Assembly (NCBI GenBank): GCA_964602415.1
Contig: CAZRQL010000007.1
Span: 1 to 64,000, forward strand
Length of the DNA: 64,000 nt
DNA from: CAZRQL01 sp964602415
GTDB lineage: Bacteria; Bacteroidota; Bacteroidia; Cytophagales; Flammeovirgaceae
Direction: 5' to 3'
Shown here: piece by piece, positions 33,666 through 41,872 of the stretch
How the letters are laid out: each line of letters starts with the position of its first letter
How positions within the stretch are numbered: the stretch's first letter is position 1
Notes under the pieces: generated by a model
What the model was told of the DNA's origin: nothing
The model's database searches: none
The model's input: only the letters and a program-made list of their open reading frames with translations
Translations under genes and position numbers: made by a program

Positions 33666-34592
33666 TCAAATGAAAAGAGCACTTATAGACTCATCGTCGT
33701 GTATTTTTCTTATGGCTTTAGCCATCAAGTCAGAAACAGATAAAACTTTTATTTTGGTGTTTGATTTTCGAAGAGGCAAAGTATCGGTTACTAAGATTTC
33801 AGTCAGAGCAGATGCTTCAATATTTTCGTGAGCCTTACCGGAAAGCACAGGGTGCGTACAAATAGCCCTCACCGAAAGAGCACCCTTTTGCATAAGCACA
33901 TCGGCAGCCTTGCAAATGGTTCCTCCTGTGTCAATCATATCATCGAGAAGGATGACATTCATACCGCTTACATCCCCAATGACTTGAATACTACCAACTT
34001 CATTGGCACGAACGCGGTGTTTGTCACAGATTACCATATCTGCATGAAAGTGGTTGGCAAAAGCCCGAACCCTTGCAACCCCGCCTACATCAGGAGAGGC
34101 AAAAATAAAATTTTCTAACCCTATGGATTTAATATGATTGACGAAAATGGCAGAAGTTTGGAGGTGAACCACAGGGATGTCAAAAAAGGCTTGAATCTGT
34201 CCGGCATGAAGTTCACAAGTAACAATTCTATCTGCTCCTGCAGCAGAAATGAGATTTGCTACTAGTTTCGCACCAATTGCAACCCGAGGCTTGTCTTTGC
34301 GGTCTTGCCGCGCGTAACCAAAATAAGGAATCACTACGGTAACAGTGGCAGCGGAAGCCCTTTTTGCCGCATCAATCATCAAAAGTAACTCAAGCAGATT
34401 TTCAGCAGGCGGGTTGGTGGACTGGATAAGAAAGACATCTATTCCTCTGATGGATTCATCGAAATAGGGAGACAATTCCCCATCACTAAACTTTTGAAGG
34501 ACAAGGCTTCCCAGTTTTTTGCCGTATTCCTGACAAATCTTCTCTGCCAAGTATTTAGAACCCTCACCGCTGAATATCTTGACCTCAGCCAT
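33666..34592 (-). CDS. prs: Ribose-phosphate pyrophosphokinase
   Basis: Makes PRPP from ribose 5-phosphate and ATP for purine, pyrimidine, NAD, His and Trp synthesis. The 308-residue protein has the FSDGE segment (about 35-39), PYFGYARQDRK (about 89-99) forming the ATP-binding flexible loop, the DVGGVARVRAFA region and the PRPP-binding loop VILLDDMIDTGGT. All motifs of class I PRPP synthetases are present. It leads the prs-rplY unit and has its own two-part promoter. Confidence 0.95.
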   Translation of the reverse strand: MAEVKIFSGEGSKYLAEKICQEYGKKLGSLVLQKFSDGELSPYFDESIRGIDVFLIQSTNPPAENLLELLLMIDAAKRASAATVTVVIPYFGYARQDRKDKPRVAIGAKLVANLISAAGADRIVTCELHAGQIQAFFDIPVVHLQTSAIFVNHIKSIGLENFIFASPDVGGVARVRAFANHFHADMVICDKHRVRANEVGSIQVIGDVSGMNVILLDDMIDTGGTICKAADVLMQKGALSVRAICTHPVLSGKAHENIEASALTEILVTDTLPLRKSNTKIKVLSVSDLMAKAIRKIHDDESISALFI

Positions 34593-34616
34593 TATCCTTT
34601 AATGATTTTAAGGCTG

Positions 34617-34647
34617 CAAATTTAGTAAAATCTTGATGGGCGAACAA
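34617..34647 (-). promoter_or_regulatory. prs promoter
   Basis: On the minus strand TTG (34645-34647), 20 nt, TAAATTTG (34617-34624), then a 24-nt leader to ATG 34592. Confidence 0.65.
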
Positions 34648-34783
34648 GCTATACACTGACTATTTTTTATACAAATACTTTTCCGTATTGTATATTGCCC
34701 CGTTGGATAGTTCTAACGTGTATTTGCGCTTTTGTTAATATTGTATCAATAGCTAACTTGCGCACGCAATAATTAAAAGCCAA

Positions 34784-35749
34784 ATGGAAAATCCATTATT
34801 GGAGAAAGTAAACAGTGTTTCCACGGAAATAGGTAAAGTCGTCGTGGGACAGCAACAAATGATACAGAGGTTGTTGATAGGGCTTTTCACGGGAGGGCAT
34901 ATTTTGCTCGAAGGCGTACCAGGTCTGGCCAAAACCCTTACGGTCAGTACTTTGGCTAAGGTTCTGCAATGCCATTTTCAGAGGATCCAATTTACGCCCG
35001 ACCTTTTGCCCTCTGATTTGGTGGGCACTATGATTTACAACCAACGGGATGGGAAATTTGAAGTCAAAAAAGGACCTATTTTTGCCAACTTGGTACTGGC
35101 AGATGAGGTAAACCGTTCGCCGGCCAAAGTGCAGGCTGCTCTACTTGAAGCCATGCAAGAGCGGCAAGTAACCATTGGGGAGACCACTTATCCATTGGAA
35201 AAACCATTTTTAGTTTTAGCGACCCAAAATCCTGTTGAGCAAGAAGGTACGTATCCACTGCCGGAAGCACAGGTTGATAGATTTATGTTGAAAATTTTCG
35301 TGGGCTATCCCTCAAAAGAAGAAGAACTTGAGATTATGCGTAGGATATCAAATCTTTCTTTTGAACCTGATATTCACTGTATTCTTACTAAAGGAGATAT
35401 TGCTTCTATCAAAGACCAAATTAACCAAGTAGCCATAGAGCCAAGTTTAGAACAGTATATTGTTGAGTTGATTTGCGCCACCCGAACGCCCCTTGAATAT
35501 GGATTGAAACAGGAGGCTGATTATATTCAGTTTGGGGCTTCGCCTCGGGCATCCATAGCCATACACCGCGCATCCAAGGCCTTAGCTTTTATGTCGGGAA
35601 GGGATTATGTTTTGCCTCAAGATATTAAGGAAGTGGCTACCGACGCGCTCAATCACCGAATTCTTCTCAACTATGAAGCTCAGGCTGAGGGTATTACGAC
35701 CCGTCAGGTGATTGAATCTTTGCTCAAAAAAATCCAAATTCAGAGGTGA
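34784..35749 (+). CDS. MoxR family AAA+ ATPase
   Basis: A 321-residue AAA+ chaperone-like ATPase. Walker A is EGVPGLAKT (43-51). The MoxR-specific segment RIQFTPDLLPSDLVGT follows, then Walker B LVLADEVNR, the sensor 1 ATQNPVEQEG and the C-terminal lid. MoxR proteins usually act with von Willebrand factor A and DUF58 proteins encoded just downstream, to mature metal enzymes or envelope complexes. No such partners follow here: the next gene, overlapping by 4 nt (GTGA), is an amidotransferase. Confidence 0.92.
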   Translation: MENPLLEKVNSVSTEIGKVVVGQQQMIQRLLIGLFTGGHILLEGVPGLAKTLTVSTLAKVLQCHFQRIQFTPDLLPSDLVGTMIYNQRDGKFEVKKGPIFANLVLADEVNRSPAKVQAALLEAMQERQVTIGETTYPLEKPFLVLATQNPVEQEGTYPLPEAQVDRFMLKIFVGYPSKEEELEIMRRISNLSFEPDIHCILTKGDIASIKDQINQVAIEPSLEQYIVELICATRTPLEYGLKQEADYIQFGASPRASIAIHRASKALAFMSGRDYVLPQDIKEVATDALNHRILLNYEAQAEGITTRQVIESLLKKIQIQR

Positions 35750-36303
35750 TACTTCTGCTGGATAATTTTGATTCTTTTACTTACAATATAGTAGATTACC
35801 TGCGAAGACTGGGGCAGGATGTTGTTGTCCTGCGCAACGATGCTTCGCTTTCAGAGATTTTGTCTCTTGATTTTCAAGCCTTGGTGTTATCTCCAGGGCC
35901 TAGCCATCCGCATAACTCAGGCATAATGCCTCAGGTGTTAGGGATGTATGCCGCTACTAAGCCCATATTGGGCATTTGCCTTGGACATCAAGCGATTGGG
36001 TGCTACTTCGGAGCCAAACTTTGCAAGGCTTTAAAGCCCATGCACGGCAAAATTTCAAATTTGCGCCATAGTTCAAAAGGAATATTTGCTGATTTGCCTC
36101 AAAATTTCAGAGTTGTCAGATACCACTCTTTGATTTTGAGCGATTTACCTGATTGTTTGGAGGTACATGCCGGCAGTGAGGAAGGGGAAATTATGGCGAT
36201 TGCTCATAAGTTATTGCCTATCTGGGGTTTACAGTTTCATCCTGAGGCAGCATTGACCGAGTTTGGAATCAAACTACTACAAAATTGGCTGGAACTTCTG
36301 TGA
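35746..36303 (+). CDS. Glutamine amidotransferase, TrpG/PabA type
   Basis: A 185-residue class I amidotransferase that delivers ammonia from glutamine to chorismate enzymes (anthranilate or aminodeoxychorismate synthase). It has NFDSFTYN (7-14), LSPGP (48-52), the nucleophile Cys78 in GICLGHQA and the His165/Glu167 pair in FHPEAALTEFG. The start is a GTG overlapping the moxR stop by 4 nt, which implies translational coupling. The synthase partner (TrpE or PabB) is not nearby, so anthranilate versus aminodeoxychorismate use cannot be decided. A TrpF-like gene lies 216 nt downstream. Confidence 0.88.
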   Translation: MILLLDNFDSFTYNIVDYLRRLGQDVVVLRNDASLSEILSLDFQALVLSPGPSHPHNSGIMPQVLGMYAATKPILGICLGHQAIGCYFGAKLCKALKPMHGKISNLRHSSKGIFADLPQNFRVVRYHSLILSDLPDCLEVHAGSEEGEIMAIAHKLLPIWGLQFHPEAALTEFGIKLLQNWLELL

Positions 36304-36432
36304 ATTTTAAACCAATTGGATAGGGAAAAAACAGGCCATTTTTATGATGCTTGGATGTTTTACGAGCACTTAGATTTGCCGTAGTATGTTGTTTTAGCGT
36401 CAAGCGCGTCTTTGAACAGTGAAGAACTTTTT

Positions 36433-36446
36433 GGTAAAATTTTACC
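36433..36446. repeat. Perfect 14-bp palindrome upstream of the TrpF-like/trxB unit
   Basis: GGTAAAATTTTACC reads the same on both strands. It lies 30 nt upstream of the TAAATTTG element, a position suitable for a regulator. AT-rich palindromes of this length also occur by chance. Confidence 0.4.
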
Positions 36447-36476
36447 GTAAGAATCTTTAACGATAGGTTTGGTTTG

Positions 36477-36484
36477 TAAATTTG
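36477..36484 (+). promoter_or_regulatory. -7 element of the TrpF-like/trxB unit
   Basis: TAAATTTG matches TAnnTTTG, 35 nt before ATG 36520. No good upstream TTG. Confidence 0.45.
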
Positions 36485-36519
36485 TAGGTGTTTTTTAAAA
36501 AGGCGATGGCCTTCTTACT

Positions 36520-37050
36520 ATGTATCCAATCATTAAATTTAACTCTGTAACAGATTTACATACAAGCAGATATGCAGCAGCAGCTGGGGTTTACATGGTA
36601 GGTTTTTGCACGCAGCCTTCTGCGCCCAAATACATTTCTGCCGTTCAACTTGAAGAAATAAAAGGTTGGATAATCGGGCCGATTATAGTGGGCGAGATAG
36701 ACGGTTGGCCACTTGCCGAGTCATACAGTTTTGATATGTTGGAGGTGTCTGACGTGGAAGTAGCCAAAAAAATTCCTCCTCACATACCTGTCATTTTGAG
36801 ACTTACTTTGGATAAGCCTCAACCGTTTTCGCTGGCAGAATTTGATTTCGAATTTGTTTTATTGGAAAAATCCACGCAGCTTAGCCAAGCTGATACAAAC
36901 TTGATAGAACTCTTAGCCCAAAAACACAAACTGATACTTTGTTGCCCGCAAGCAGAGTTGATATTTTCCAAATTTGGGTGTGTTGGTTTTGCTCTTGAGG
37001 TAAGTTCACTTGAAGAAGTAGGAGAAGTTTTAGACTTATTTGATCAATAA
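36520..37050 (+). CDS. Degenerate TrpF-like (phosphoribosylanthranilate isomerase fold) protein
   Basis: A 176-residue soluble protein that follows the N-terminal plan of TrpF, the isomerase of tryptophan synthesis: IKFNSVTDLHTSRYAAAAG (about 5-23), then VGFCTQPSAPKYIS (27-40), where true TrpF has KICGIT, LGFVF and SPRYVS. The catalytic Cys of KxCG is replaced (Lys6, Phe7, Asn8). The region near the general-acid Asp reads VLLEKST with no Asp, and the late GG motif for phosphate binding is missing. It is also about 25 residues shorter than typical TrpF. I infer a non-catalytic or repurposed barrel. Six bases separate it from trxB, so they are co-transcribed. Confidence 0.65.
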   Translation: MYPIIKFNSVTDLHTSRYAAAAGVYMVGFCTQPSAPKYISAVQLEEIKGWIIGPIIVGEIDGWPLAESYSFDMLEVSDVEVAKKIPPHIPVILRLTLDKPQPFSLAEFDFEFVLLEKSTQLSQADTNLIELLAQKHKLILCCPQAELIFSKFGCVGFALEVSSLEEVGEVLDLFDQ

Positions 37051-37056
37051 AAATTT

Positions 37057-37998
37057 ATGGAACAGACAAAATGTCTTATCATCGGTTCAGGTCCTGCAGG
37101 TTACACAGCGGCTATCTATGCGGCTCGCGCGGGACTTAATCCCATTCTTTACCAAGGCTCTCAGCCCGGTGGCCAGCTCACAATCACCAATGACGTGGAA
37201 AATTATCCAGGTTATCCCGATGGCGTGGTAGGCCCTAAGATGATGATGGACTTCCAACAACAAGCCCAGAGATTTGGGGCAGACATCAGAACGGGCATGG
37301 TTACGAAAGTAGATTTTTCCCATTCAACAAAAAAAGTGTGGGTGGATGATGAGCATATTATTGAATCTGAGGCTGTTATTATCGCTACGGGCGCATCTGC
37401 CAAATGGCTGGGTTTGGAAAGTGAGCAAAGACTTAACGGTAAGGGAGTTTCTGCTTGTGCTGTTTGTGACGGATTCTTTTTCCGCAACCAAGATGTGGCC
37501 ATTGTGGGAGGCGGCGATACGGCCTGTGAAGAGGCAAGTTATCTTTCAAAATTGTGCAGCAAGGTTTATATGATAGTAAGGCGAGACCAACTTAGAGCCT
37601 CTAAAATCATGCAAGCCAGAGTTTTAAAAAATCCAAAAATAGAAATGCTTTGGAATTCTCAGACCCTTGAGATTTTGGGGGATGAAGAGGTAAGCGGCGT
37701 AAGATTGCTCAACGCTCTGGAAAACAAAGAGTATGAGATCGCGGTAAGCGGTTTTTTTGTAGCTATCGGACACCAACCCAATACAGCTATTTTTCAGGGG
37801 CAACTCGATATGGACGAAAACGGATATTTGATTACTCAACTTGGGAGCACTAAAACTAATATTGAGGGCGTTTTTGCTTGTGGGGATGCCCAAGACCATG
37901 TATATCGTCAGGCAGTTACGGCGGCAGGAACGGGGTGTATGGCGGCATTGGATGCAGAAAGATACTTGGCGGCAAAAGAGGCGGAAGCAGTGGTTTAA
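37057..37998 (+). CDS. trxB: Thioredoxin reductase
   Basis: NADPH-dependent flavoprotein that reduces thioredoxin in the cytosol. The 313-residue protein has the FAD motif GSGPAGYTAA (10-19), the redox CAVC (Cys134, Cys137; E. coli CATC), the NADPH motif GGGDTACEEA and the closing FACGDAQDHVYRQAVTAAGTG pattern (FACGD and RQAVTAAGTG) near the C-terminus. Length is typical. It lies directly behind the TrpF-like gene and probably shares its promoter. Confidence 0.95.
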   Translation: MEQTKCLIIGSGPAGYTAAIYAARAGLNPILYQGSQPGGQLTITNDVENYPGYPDGVVGPKMMMDFQQQAQRFGADIRTGMVTKVDFSHSTKKVWVDDEHIIESEAVIIATGASAKWLGLESEQRLNGKGVSACAVCDGFFFRNQDVAIVGGGDTACEEASYLSKLCSKVYMIVRRDQLRASKIMQARVLKNPKIEMLWNSQTLEILGDEEVSGVRLLNALENKEYEIAVSGFFVAIGHQPNTAIFQGQLDMDENGYLITQLGSTKTNIEGVFACGDAQDHVYRQAVTAAGTGCMAALDAERYLAAKEAEAVV

Positions 37999-38032
37999 TT
38001 TTTAGGAGATATTTTGATTGATTGTTTTGTAT

Positions 38033-38040
38033 TAGATTTG
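38033..38040 (+). promoter_or_regulatory. -7 element of the M23/LysM gene
   Basis: TAGATTTG matches TAnnTTTG, 60 nt before ATG 38101. The nearest TTTG upstream is at 16 nt. Confidence 0.4.
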
Positions 38041-38100
38041 TATCACAATAACACTAAAAAAGTGCTGAAATGACTTTTTTTGTTTACTAAAATCCTCATT

Positions 38101-39243
38101 ATGAAGCCTTCCAGTACAGTCTTGGTGCTGATGTTATTCTTTTTTGTTTTCAATGCATCTGCTCAAAAAATATACCCTATCAAAAAAGCCGATGCTATTG
38201 AGACGCTTAAAGATAGGTTGATTCGTCAAAAAGAAATGTTGCAAACGCTTTCCTCTCGCAATATTGAGTTGCCGAGTTTTTCTACTGCCCACAAAACCCG
38301 CCCTAAATGGACAAGCGATGTGGACTGTCATGCGCTGGAATTCTATCTTAGAGGAGAGTGCGAAGAGCAGAGTTCCGTTGTCAATGACTGTGATCAAAAT
38401 CTTAATATCAGTTTCAATGAGAGCGAATGGCTCAACAACAGCCTATTTGAAAATTGGGATGAGTCTAAAGTTAATATATACAACTTCGATTTGTCTGCAT
38501 TTAGGGAACCGGTTGCCCTGACCCTTTTTTGTGAAGAAAATATGAATTACTGGGCTATACCGCTTAATTTCAATAAGATAAACTCCAAATTTGGCCAGCG
38601 TCGCCGCCGCTGGCATCACGGGCTGGATTTAGACCTCGAAGTAGGAGATCCTATTTATGCTGCTTTTGATGGGGTGGTCAGGGTGTCATCCTACAACCGC
38701 AGAGGGTATGGCAAATATGTGGTTATCAGGCATACAAACGGATTAGAGACCGTTTACGGGCACTTGAGCGAGCAACGAGTCAAGCCCGGAGATTGGGTAA
38801 AAGCAGGAGATATGATAGGGCTGGGTGGAAATACAGGCAGGAGTACAGGCCCACATTTGCATTTTGAGACCAGATACCAAGGGCATTCGATTAATCCTGA
38901 GTTGATATATGATTTTGACAACGAAGAAATTAGAGGGCGTGAATTTTTGATAACTCCATCTCTTTGTGAGAAAAAAATCGTCGCGCAAACAAAAAAACGC
39001 AATACAAAGAAAAGTCCCTCGCAAACGAAAACGACTTCAAAACCTTCGACTTTACCTAAGTCTAATGCCGCTAAAGACTCAAGGCTGCCAACTTCCAAAA
39101 CCAAAACCCATGTTGTTAAGCCGGGTGATACCCTTTCAGGCATAGCCCAAAAATATAGACTCTCTGTCGAGAAACTTTGTGCTCTCAATGGATTGAAAAA
39201 GAATTCTTTACTTGCACTGGGTAAGGAGATTAAGTTGCAGTGA
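38101..39243 (+). CDS. M23 metallopeptidase with C-terminal LysM domain
   Basis: A 380-residue exported cell-wall hydrolase. Signal peptide 1-22 (ending NASAQ). The LytM/M23 domain (about 160-280) has the zinc motifs HHGLD and GPHLHFE plus a conserved YGHLS, so it should be an active endopeptidase of peptidoglycan cross-bridges. A basic, Lys/Ser/Thr-rich linker (about 290-335) leads to one LysM domain at the C-terminus (HVVKPGDTLSGIAQKY). I start at ATG 38101; the frame also has an upstream TTG at 38080 that does not improve the signal peptide. The glycosyltransferase gene starts inside the stop codon (GTGA overlap). Confidence 0.9.
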   Translation: MKPSSTVLVLMLFFFVFNASAQKIYPIKKADAIETLKDRLIRQKEMLQTLSSRNIELPSFSTAHKTRPKWTSDVDCHALEFYLRGECEEQSSVVNDCDQNLNISFNESEWLNNSLFENWDESKVNIYNFDLSAFREPVALTLFCEENMNYWAIPLNFNKINSKFGQRRRRWHHGLDLDLEVGDPIYAAFDGVVRVSSYNRRGYGKYVVIRHTNGLETVYGHLSEQRVKPGDWVKAGDMIGLGGNTGRSTGPHLHFETRYQGHSINPELIYDFDNEEIRGREFLITPSLCEKKIVAQTKKRNTKKSPSQTKTTSKPSTLPKSNAAKDSRLPTSKTKTHVVKPGDTLSGIAQKYRLSVEKLCALNGLKKNSLLALGKEIKLQ

Positions 39244-40382
39244 AAGTTCTTTTTCTGACTCATTATGAGTTGCTTTTGGGTGCCAATCGGTCGCTGCTAA
39301 ACCTGTTAGAAGAGCTACTGCACTATGGAGTTGAGCCGCTTGTGTTTATGCCCCGAAGTGGACAACTGCAATACAAACTTGAGGAACTCCATATCCCCTT
39401 CAAAATAATTAATTTTCAAGAAGATACCTTTGTTTATCATAGGCTTTCAAGAGTGAAAGGCCTCATTAGACATTTTAATAACTTATTAATTTTAAGCCAA
39501 CTAAAGGCTGAAGCCATAAAATTTTCGCCCCAAATCATATACAGCAACTCTTCCGTGATTTTTAGTGGTGCGAGGCTGGCCAAAGAACTTCAACTCCCTC
39601 ACGTATGGCACATAAGAGAATACGGTAAAGTTGATTATAATCTGGGTTATAACTTTGGTTATCAACAATTTAATTATTGGGCTGATCAGGCCGCTGCTCT
39701 AATAGCGATTTCAAATCACTTGAAACAAAAAAGACTTATGGCCTTGCGTCCGCCCGTTTACACCATTTACAATGGCGTAGGGAAGACAAGTTTTTTTAGA
39801 AGTTTTACTCACACAAAATCCGAGCAACAAATTGTTTTTTTGAATCTTGGAATTATACATCCAAGCAAAGGACAACTCCAAGCCATTGAGGCTTTTAGAA
39901 TTGCGTCTATCGAAAATCCTAACACCAAGCTGAGGATAGTAGGAAAAATAGAAGATAAGAAGTATTTTCAAAAGCTACAAAACGAAGCCAAAGGTTTACA
40001 TATTGAATTTGAGGGGTATGTGAATAACCCTTTTGAAATTTATGCGGCAAGTGATGTGTTTTTGATGTGTTCTCCCAATGAGGCTATGGGCAGGGTAACT
40101 GCGGAGGCACTTTGCTGCGGGTTGCCTGTGATTGGCTTTGATGGCGGAGCGACCACTGAATTGCTTTGCAATGTAGGACTTCTATACCGAAGCACGGAAG
40201 AGCTGGCTCGCTTGATGATAGAGCTATCTCTGAATCAAACCCTTAGGCAGCAAATGGGCAAAAAAAGTAAAGAGTTTGGTCTTCAGAACTTCACCCAAGA
40301 AGCCTATGCCAAGCAAGTCTTCGAGGTTCTCAAAAGATCTTGTACCCCAGTGTCAGAGTCAGCAAATCATAGCGAACTTTGA
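39240..40382 (+). CDS. Glycosyltransferase family 4
   Basis: A 380-residue GT-B retaining glycosyltransferase, probably working on envelope polysaccharide. The C-terminal half has FLNLGIIHPSKGQLQAIEAF (about 198-217), EGYVNNPFEIYAASDVF and the EAMGRVTAEALCCGLPV segment with the E-x7-E motif that binds the donor sugar-nucleotide. The N-terminal half has the acceptor-domain start VLFLTHYELLLGANRS. The start is a GTG overlapping the M23 gene by 4 nt. Its 3' end overlaps a convergent outer-membrane protein gene by 53 nt. Donor and acceptor unknown. Confidence 0.88.
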   Translation: MKVLFLTHYELLLGANRSLLNLLEELLHYGVEPLVFMPRSGQLQYKLEELHIPFKIINFQEDTFVYHRLSRVKGLIRHFNNLLILSQLKAEAIKFSPQIIYSNSSVIFSGARLAKELQLPHVWHIREYGKVDYNLGYNFGYQQFNYWADQAAALIAISNHLKQKRLMALRPPVYTIYNGVGKTSFFRSFTHTKSEQQIVFLNLGIIHPSKGQLQAIEAFRIASIENPNTKLRIVGKIEDKKYFQKLQNEAKGLHIEFEGYVNNPFEIYAASDVFLMCSPNEAMGRVTAEALCCGLPVIGFDGGATTELLCNVGLLYRSTEELARLMIELSLNQTLRQQMGKKSKEFGLQNFTQEAYAKQVFEVLKRSCTPVSESANHSEL

Positions 40383-40965
40383 GTTGGTCGGAGGAAATAG
40401 GCCTACCAAACTGATAGTGGTAGCGGGCATCAATCGTAAACCGCTGAATATCTACCCCTGCACCCACAGATAAAGACCAGATTAAACTTTCTGTATCCTT
40501 GTTGTAATCAAAGTCAGTGGGAGATTTTGGTTGTTCAAAAAAATCTTGCAAGCGCAGCGAAGCAACAGGCCCGGCGTTGATTCTCACTTTCAACTCTTCG
40601 GAATTTAAAAAATACCTACCCAGCATCAAGGGCATGTCCAAACTTGTAATCTGACCTTTTAGAGAAGTGGAAGGTGGCGTAGGCCCGATTTGCGGCGGGT
40701 TTGGCTTGATATCCAACCCGAAGCGGCTTGAGTTGTAGTACAACTCAGGCTGTAAATAATAGCTTCCCAACCGAATACGGGCAAACGCTCCTGCTAAATA
40801 ACCAACTTGCTGGGTGTTTTTTGTCTCAGCTACCTCGCTCTCTGAACCTGGAAAGGTAAGCGTTCCCCCAACAAGTGTACCAACATGTATCGGTGAAATT
40901 TCTTGCGCTTGGAGGGCGGATGAGCAAATTATTGTCGCCCAAAAAGCAAACCAAAATCTATTCAT
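40330..40965 (-). CDS. PorT-like outer-membrane beta-barrel protein
   Basis: A 211-residue exported protein. Signal peptide 1-20 (ending SALQAQ). The mature part has alternating strands, including GTLVGGTLTF, LGSYYLQPELYYN, LKVRINAGPVASLRL and SLSVGAGVDIQRFTIDARYHYQFG, with a final Phe, as expected of an eight-strand outer-membrane barrel of the PorT/OmpA-like Bacteroidota group. PorT itself is a T9SS component, but members of this family are diverse and I do not claim that role. The 3' end overlaps the glycosyltransferase gene by 53 nt. Confidence 0.8.
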   Translation of the reverse strand: MNRFWFAFWATIICSSALQAQEISPIHVGTLVGGTLTFPGSESEVAETKNTQQVGYLAGAFARIRLGSYYLQPELYYNSSRFGLDIKPNPPQIGPTPPSTSLKGQITSLDMPLMLGRYFLNSEELKVRINAGPVASLRLQDFFEQPKSPTDFDYNKDTESLIWSLSVGAGVDIQRFTIDARYHYQFGRPISSDQLKVRYDLLTLTLGYKIF

Positions 40966-41192
40966 AAGTTAGAATTTTTCACAAAACAACGCAAAATTCA
41001 AAGAGAGAACGATATTTTTTTTGCAAACGACAGTATCGCCTAAAATAATTGATTAAAGCTATTTTATACAAATATTTAGTCATCAAAAAAAGCAGGTGTT
41101 TTTAATTTATGGAAATCAAAGGTCTATTCAATCAATCATTGATGTTTTAAAGAGGGCATTTTAATTAGGGCTAAAACGAGGTTTTTCGATGC

Positions 41193-41200
41193 TATATTTG
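41193..41200 (+). promoter_or_regulatory. purQ -7 element directly before the start codon
   Basis: TATATTTG, then 4 nt (CATT), then ATG 41205. Transcription would start at or about the ATG. No clear -33 TTG. Confidence 0.5.
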
Positions 41201-41204
41201 CATT

Positions 41205-41870
41205 ATGAAAGTAGGAGTTATCACATTTCCGGGTTCTAACTGCGACTTGGATATGATTTATGTTCTTGAAAATCAGTTTGGTGTTGAAGTTGTTAGGCTT
41301 TGGCACAAAGAAGAAGACCTGAAAAAAAGCGATTTTGTGGTTTTGCCAGGTGGATTTTCTTACGGAGACTACTTGCGCAGCGGGGCGATTGCGAGTATTT
41401 CCCCTATTATGGGCAGCGTCTATGACTTTGCGGAACGTGGGGGATTGGTTTTTGGGGTGTGCAATGGATTTCAGATTCTTACCGAAGCAAAGTTGCTGCC
41501 GGGTGCTTTACTAAGAAATGAAGGTCAAAAATTTCGCTGCTTAAATGTTGAGATTTATCCTGTTCACAACAATAGTTTGATGACAAAGAATTTGGATACA
41601 GCAAAAAACTACAAAATACCTATTGCCCATGCAGAAGGGCGTTACTATGCCAGCGATGAAGAACTGGACGAGATGGAATCTAAAGGGCAGGTTCTTTTTC
41701 GTTACCGCCAAAACCCCAACGGTTCATCACGCGACATTGCGGGGGTATGCAATCACAGGGGCAATGTTTTTGGTATGATGCCTCATCCTGAGCGGGCTGC
41801 CGATTCTGTTCTTTCCAACATAGACGGGCTTGAGCTGCTTAAATCTCTGCTCGAAATAATCGAAGCCTAA
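41205..41870 (+). CDS. purQ: Phosphoribosylformylglycinamidine synthase subunit I
   Basis: The glutaminase subunit that feeds ammonia to PurL in the fourth step of purine synthesis. The 221-residue protein has FPGSNCDLD (8-16), LPGGFSYGDYLRSGA, nucleophile Cys86 in GVCNGFQ, and the His194/Glu196 pair in MPHPERA. PurS and PurL are not adjacent. The promoter-like element ends 4 nt before the ATG. The MATE gene starts 2 nt after the stop, so the two are probably co-transcribed. Confidence 0.95.
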   Translation: MKVGVITFPGSNCDLDMIYVLENQFGVEVVRLWHKEEDLKKSDFVVLPGGFSYGDYLRSGAIASISPIMGSVYDFAERGGLVFGVCNGFQILTEAKLLPGALLRNEGQKFRCLNVEIYPVHNNSLMTKNLDTAKNYKIPIAHAEGRYYASDEELDEMESKGQVLFRYRQNPNGSSRDIAGVCNHRGNVFGMMPHPERAADSVLSNIDGLELLKSLLEIIEA

Positions 41871-41872
41871 AT

